Below are positions 62,738 through 64,000 of a DNA stretch of 64,000 nt, in pieces (positions within the stretch are counted from its first letter, which is position 1; every line of letters begins with the position of its first letter). The translations under genes were made by a program, and so were the position numbers. Location of the stretch: contig NZ_PCPT01000003.1 in assembly GCF_002975435.1 (NCBI RefSeq), forward strand, positions 248,001 to 312,000, written 5' to 3'. The DNA is from Arthrobacter sp. MYb227. GTDB taxonomy: Bacteria; Actinomycetota; Actinomycetes; Actinomycetales; Micrococcaceae. The notes under the pieces are model-generated. The model had not been told where the DNA came from, did no database searches, and worked only from the letters and a program-made list of their open reading frames with translations.

Positions 62738-63337
62738 ATGATCGTGATGACGATAGACCAACGAAAATCCCGCACCAATCCGGACAAGGTTGAATCCTTA
62801 TTGCAATGGCTTAGTCGGAGCTATCGTGTGATGCGTGGATTTGAGCGAACCGCGGGGGATGAGGTTCAGGGTGTGTTGGGCGACGGAGTAACTGCCGCGC
62901 GGATTGCTCTTGCCGTCGCCGCAACAGGGGATTGGAGTGTGGGTATTGGCATAGGCGCGGTTGAATCTCCCTTGCCCGAGCAGACCCGCGCGGGACGTGG
63001 GCTTGCCTTTGAAAATGCTCGTGATGCCGTAGACCGAGCGAAAAAATCTGGTGGGGCCATTGCCGTATCTGGCCCCGGTAATGAGGCCGGGAGGATTGAG
63101 GCCGAGTTGCAGCTGATTTCGATTCTTGAATCACGGCGATCCGAATCGTCGGCGGAAGCTGGCAGGCTCGTGGTAGAAGGAATGACTCAGTATGAGATTG
63201 CCGTGAAGCTCGGAATATCGCAGCAGGCAGTATCGCAGCGGTTGGCTTCGGGGCTGTGGCACGAAACTGAGAAATTAGCCACGTATGCGGCCCAAGCCCT
63301 TGAGGAATATTCGCGAATCGTGGAGGGTAACAAATAA
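62738..63337 (+). CDS. SatD-like protein with C-terminal HTH
   Basis: A 199-residue protein. Residues 1-130 resemble the SatD family: DQRKSRTNPDKVESLLQWLS, then FERTAGDEVQGVLGDGVTAA and GIGIGAVESPLPEQTRAGRG. Residues ~148-185 are an HTH (TQYEIAVKLGISQQAVSQRL). Its stop is adjacent to the start of the next gene, a membrane protein, as in the satDE pair. Just upstream lie ACAAG-N8-CTTGT and a repeated motif (CCTTGTGTAATG, GCTTGTGTCATG) which may be operators. Function is not established here. Confidence 0.7.
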   Translation: MIVMTIDQRKSRTNPDKVESLLQWLSRSYRVMRGFERTAGDEVQGVLGDGVTAARIALAVAATGDWSVGIGIGAVESPLPEQTRAGRGLAFENARDAVDRAKKSGGAIAVSGPGNEAGRIEAELQLISILESRRSESSAEAGRLVVEGMTQYEIAVKLGISQQAVSQRLASGLWHETEKLATYAAQALEEYSRIVEGNK

Positions 63338-63889
63338 ATGTTTGTGTACTCAATAGCGATGCTATTGCTCATACCAGTAATGGCGACGCCTAGGTATTTT
63401 CTCAAAACGGGATCCACAACATGGTTTGGAGTTCCGGTCGCTGGCACCATGCTTGCAGCCCTCTTGGCGCTAGCTGCAATTTTTACAGTAATCTCACCGG
63501 CCGAAATTGAGCCGAGTTTCCTGCACCAAGGTTTCGTGGTGGTGCTCAGTGTCTTGGTTGCGGCGCTTGGCGGTGGTCCGGTGACAGAAGTGGTTTTCGC
63601 ACTCGCAGCTCGCCGCCCCTCCCGTGGTGCGAATCGTTCCGTCGGCACGGCGGAAGAAAGTCTGCTCCGCGGTGGCATGTGGATTGGCATCTTGGAGCGT
63701 ATTGCCATTGCTTCCACGCTGTGGGCGTCCTGGCCCGAAGGGTTGGCTGTGGTCTTGGCGGTCAAGGGGTTGGGCCGCTTTGCGGAATTGAAACAGCACG
63801 CGGCGGCCGAGCAGTTCATTTTAGGAACGTTTAGCAGTGTCTTGTGGGCCTGTGCCGCCTATGGAATCGGCAGATTACTTCTGAGCTAA
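63338..63889 (+). CDS. Membrane protein paired with the SatD-like gene
   Basis: A 183-residue protein with about five helices, including YSIAMLLLIPVMATPRYFL, VPVAGTMLAALLALAAIFTV and GFVVVLSVLVAALGGGPVTE. Two charged loops are cytoplasmic-like (ARRPSRGANRSVGTAEESLL). It starts immediately after the SatD-like stop, so they form an operon. Comparable to the membrane partner of satDE, but the assignment is by position and topology only. Confidence 0.7.
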   Translation: MFVYSIAMLLLIPVMATPRYFLKTGSTTWFGVPVAGTMLAALLALAAIFTVISPAEIEPSFLHQGFVVVLSVLVAALGGGPVTEVVFALAARRPSRGANRSVGTAEESLLRGGMWIGILERIAIASTLWASWPEGLAVVLAVKGLGRFAELKQHAAAEQFILGTFSSVLWACAAYGIGRLLLS

Positions 63890-63897
63890 GATTTTGC

Positions 63898-63936
63898 GAC
63901 TGCCGCACGCGCCTTGAAGAGGCGCGTGCGGCAGTC
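63898..63936. terminator. Perfect 17-bp hairpin after the SatD-like operon
   Basis: GACTGCCGCACGCGCCT (63898-63914) pairs exactly with 63920-63936 across TGAAG. It lies eight bases after the membrane-protein stop. Confidence 0.75.
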
Positions 63937-64000
63937 GGCTAAAGCGTGGGGCGTGTAAGGGGTTCATATGATCCGCGCACGCTCCTTTGTGCGTTTAGGG

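Noticed and set aside
1-64000. tRNA, rRNA, CRISPR arrays, intact IS elements
   Set aside because: A visual search for tRNA T-arms, regular spaced repeats and transposase motifs found nothing convincing.

Overview
The window is bacterial chromosome from an actinobacterium. The evidence is a late thrS gene followed by a HIT-family gene, a DnaE2 error-prone polymerase with LexA-type boxes, many leaderless or GTG-started genes with TANNNT -10 boxes, NarL-type two-component pairs, a WhiB-less but SoxR/PadR/TetR-rich regulator set, and moderately high GC. A member of the Micrococcaceae (Arthrobacter relatives) fits best; this is inference from gene content, not a database result. No tRNA, rRNA, CRISPR array or intact insertion sequence was seen.

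The left part (about 0.2-27 kb) is a loose accessory region. It holds short genes, many of them broken: a frameshifted lipoprotein beside its intact paralogue, two decayed GNAT acetyltransferases, an open frame with an in-frame stop, a frameshifted VOC protein and the tail of an FtsX-type permease. Among these are intact modules: a TetR-controlled MFS pump, a PadR regulator with a membrane partner, an esterase, a TadA-like deaminase with an altered active-site motif, a small HTH protein coupled to a Clp-N/SRPBCC protein, and a kinase-regulator-ABC transporter operon with two related permeases. SoxR lies at 23 kb. Several intergenic stretches share a diverged, same-strand repeat of roughly 50-150 bp.

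The middle (27.6-41.7 kb) is tidier and rich in efflux and small-molecule functions. It has a MerR regulator fused to a sliding-clamp-like domain and translationally coupled to an MFS pump, a methyltransferase, an ABM monooxygenase, a LysR regulator with a divergent EamA exporter, a 14-helix MFS pump, an AraC/VOC set, an orphan MbcA/ParS/Xre-type antitoxin and a one-chain PheS-like protein (PheRS core plus FDX-ACB domain). That last gene is preceded by a leaderless 23-codon leader reading frame with alternative base-pairing.

From 42 to 48 kb there is an SOS-mutagenesis block: a DUF6504-like gene and dnaE2, each with a LexA-like box, separated by a disulfide-reductase-type flavoprotein. No imuB lies between them. 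dnaE2 changes base composition sharply about 60% along its length.

The right part (48-64 kb) carries a flavoprotein reductase, a TetR-ABC exporter operon, an orphan HipB-like regulator with three evenly spaced operators, a second kinase-regulator pair, an AhpD-like protein, thrS-HIT, and a SatD-like regulator with a membrane partner. Many transcription units here end in long perfect hairpins.
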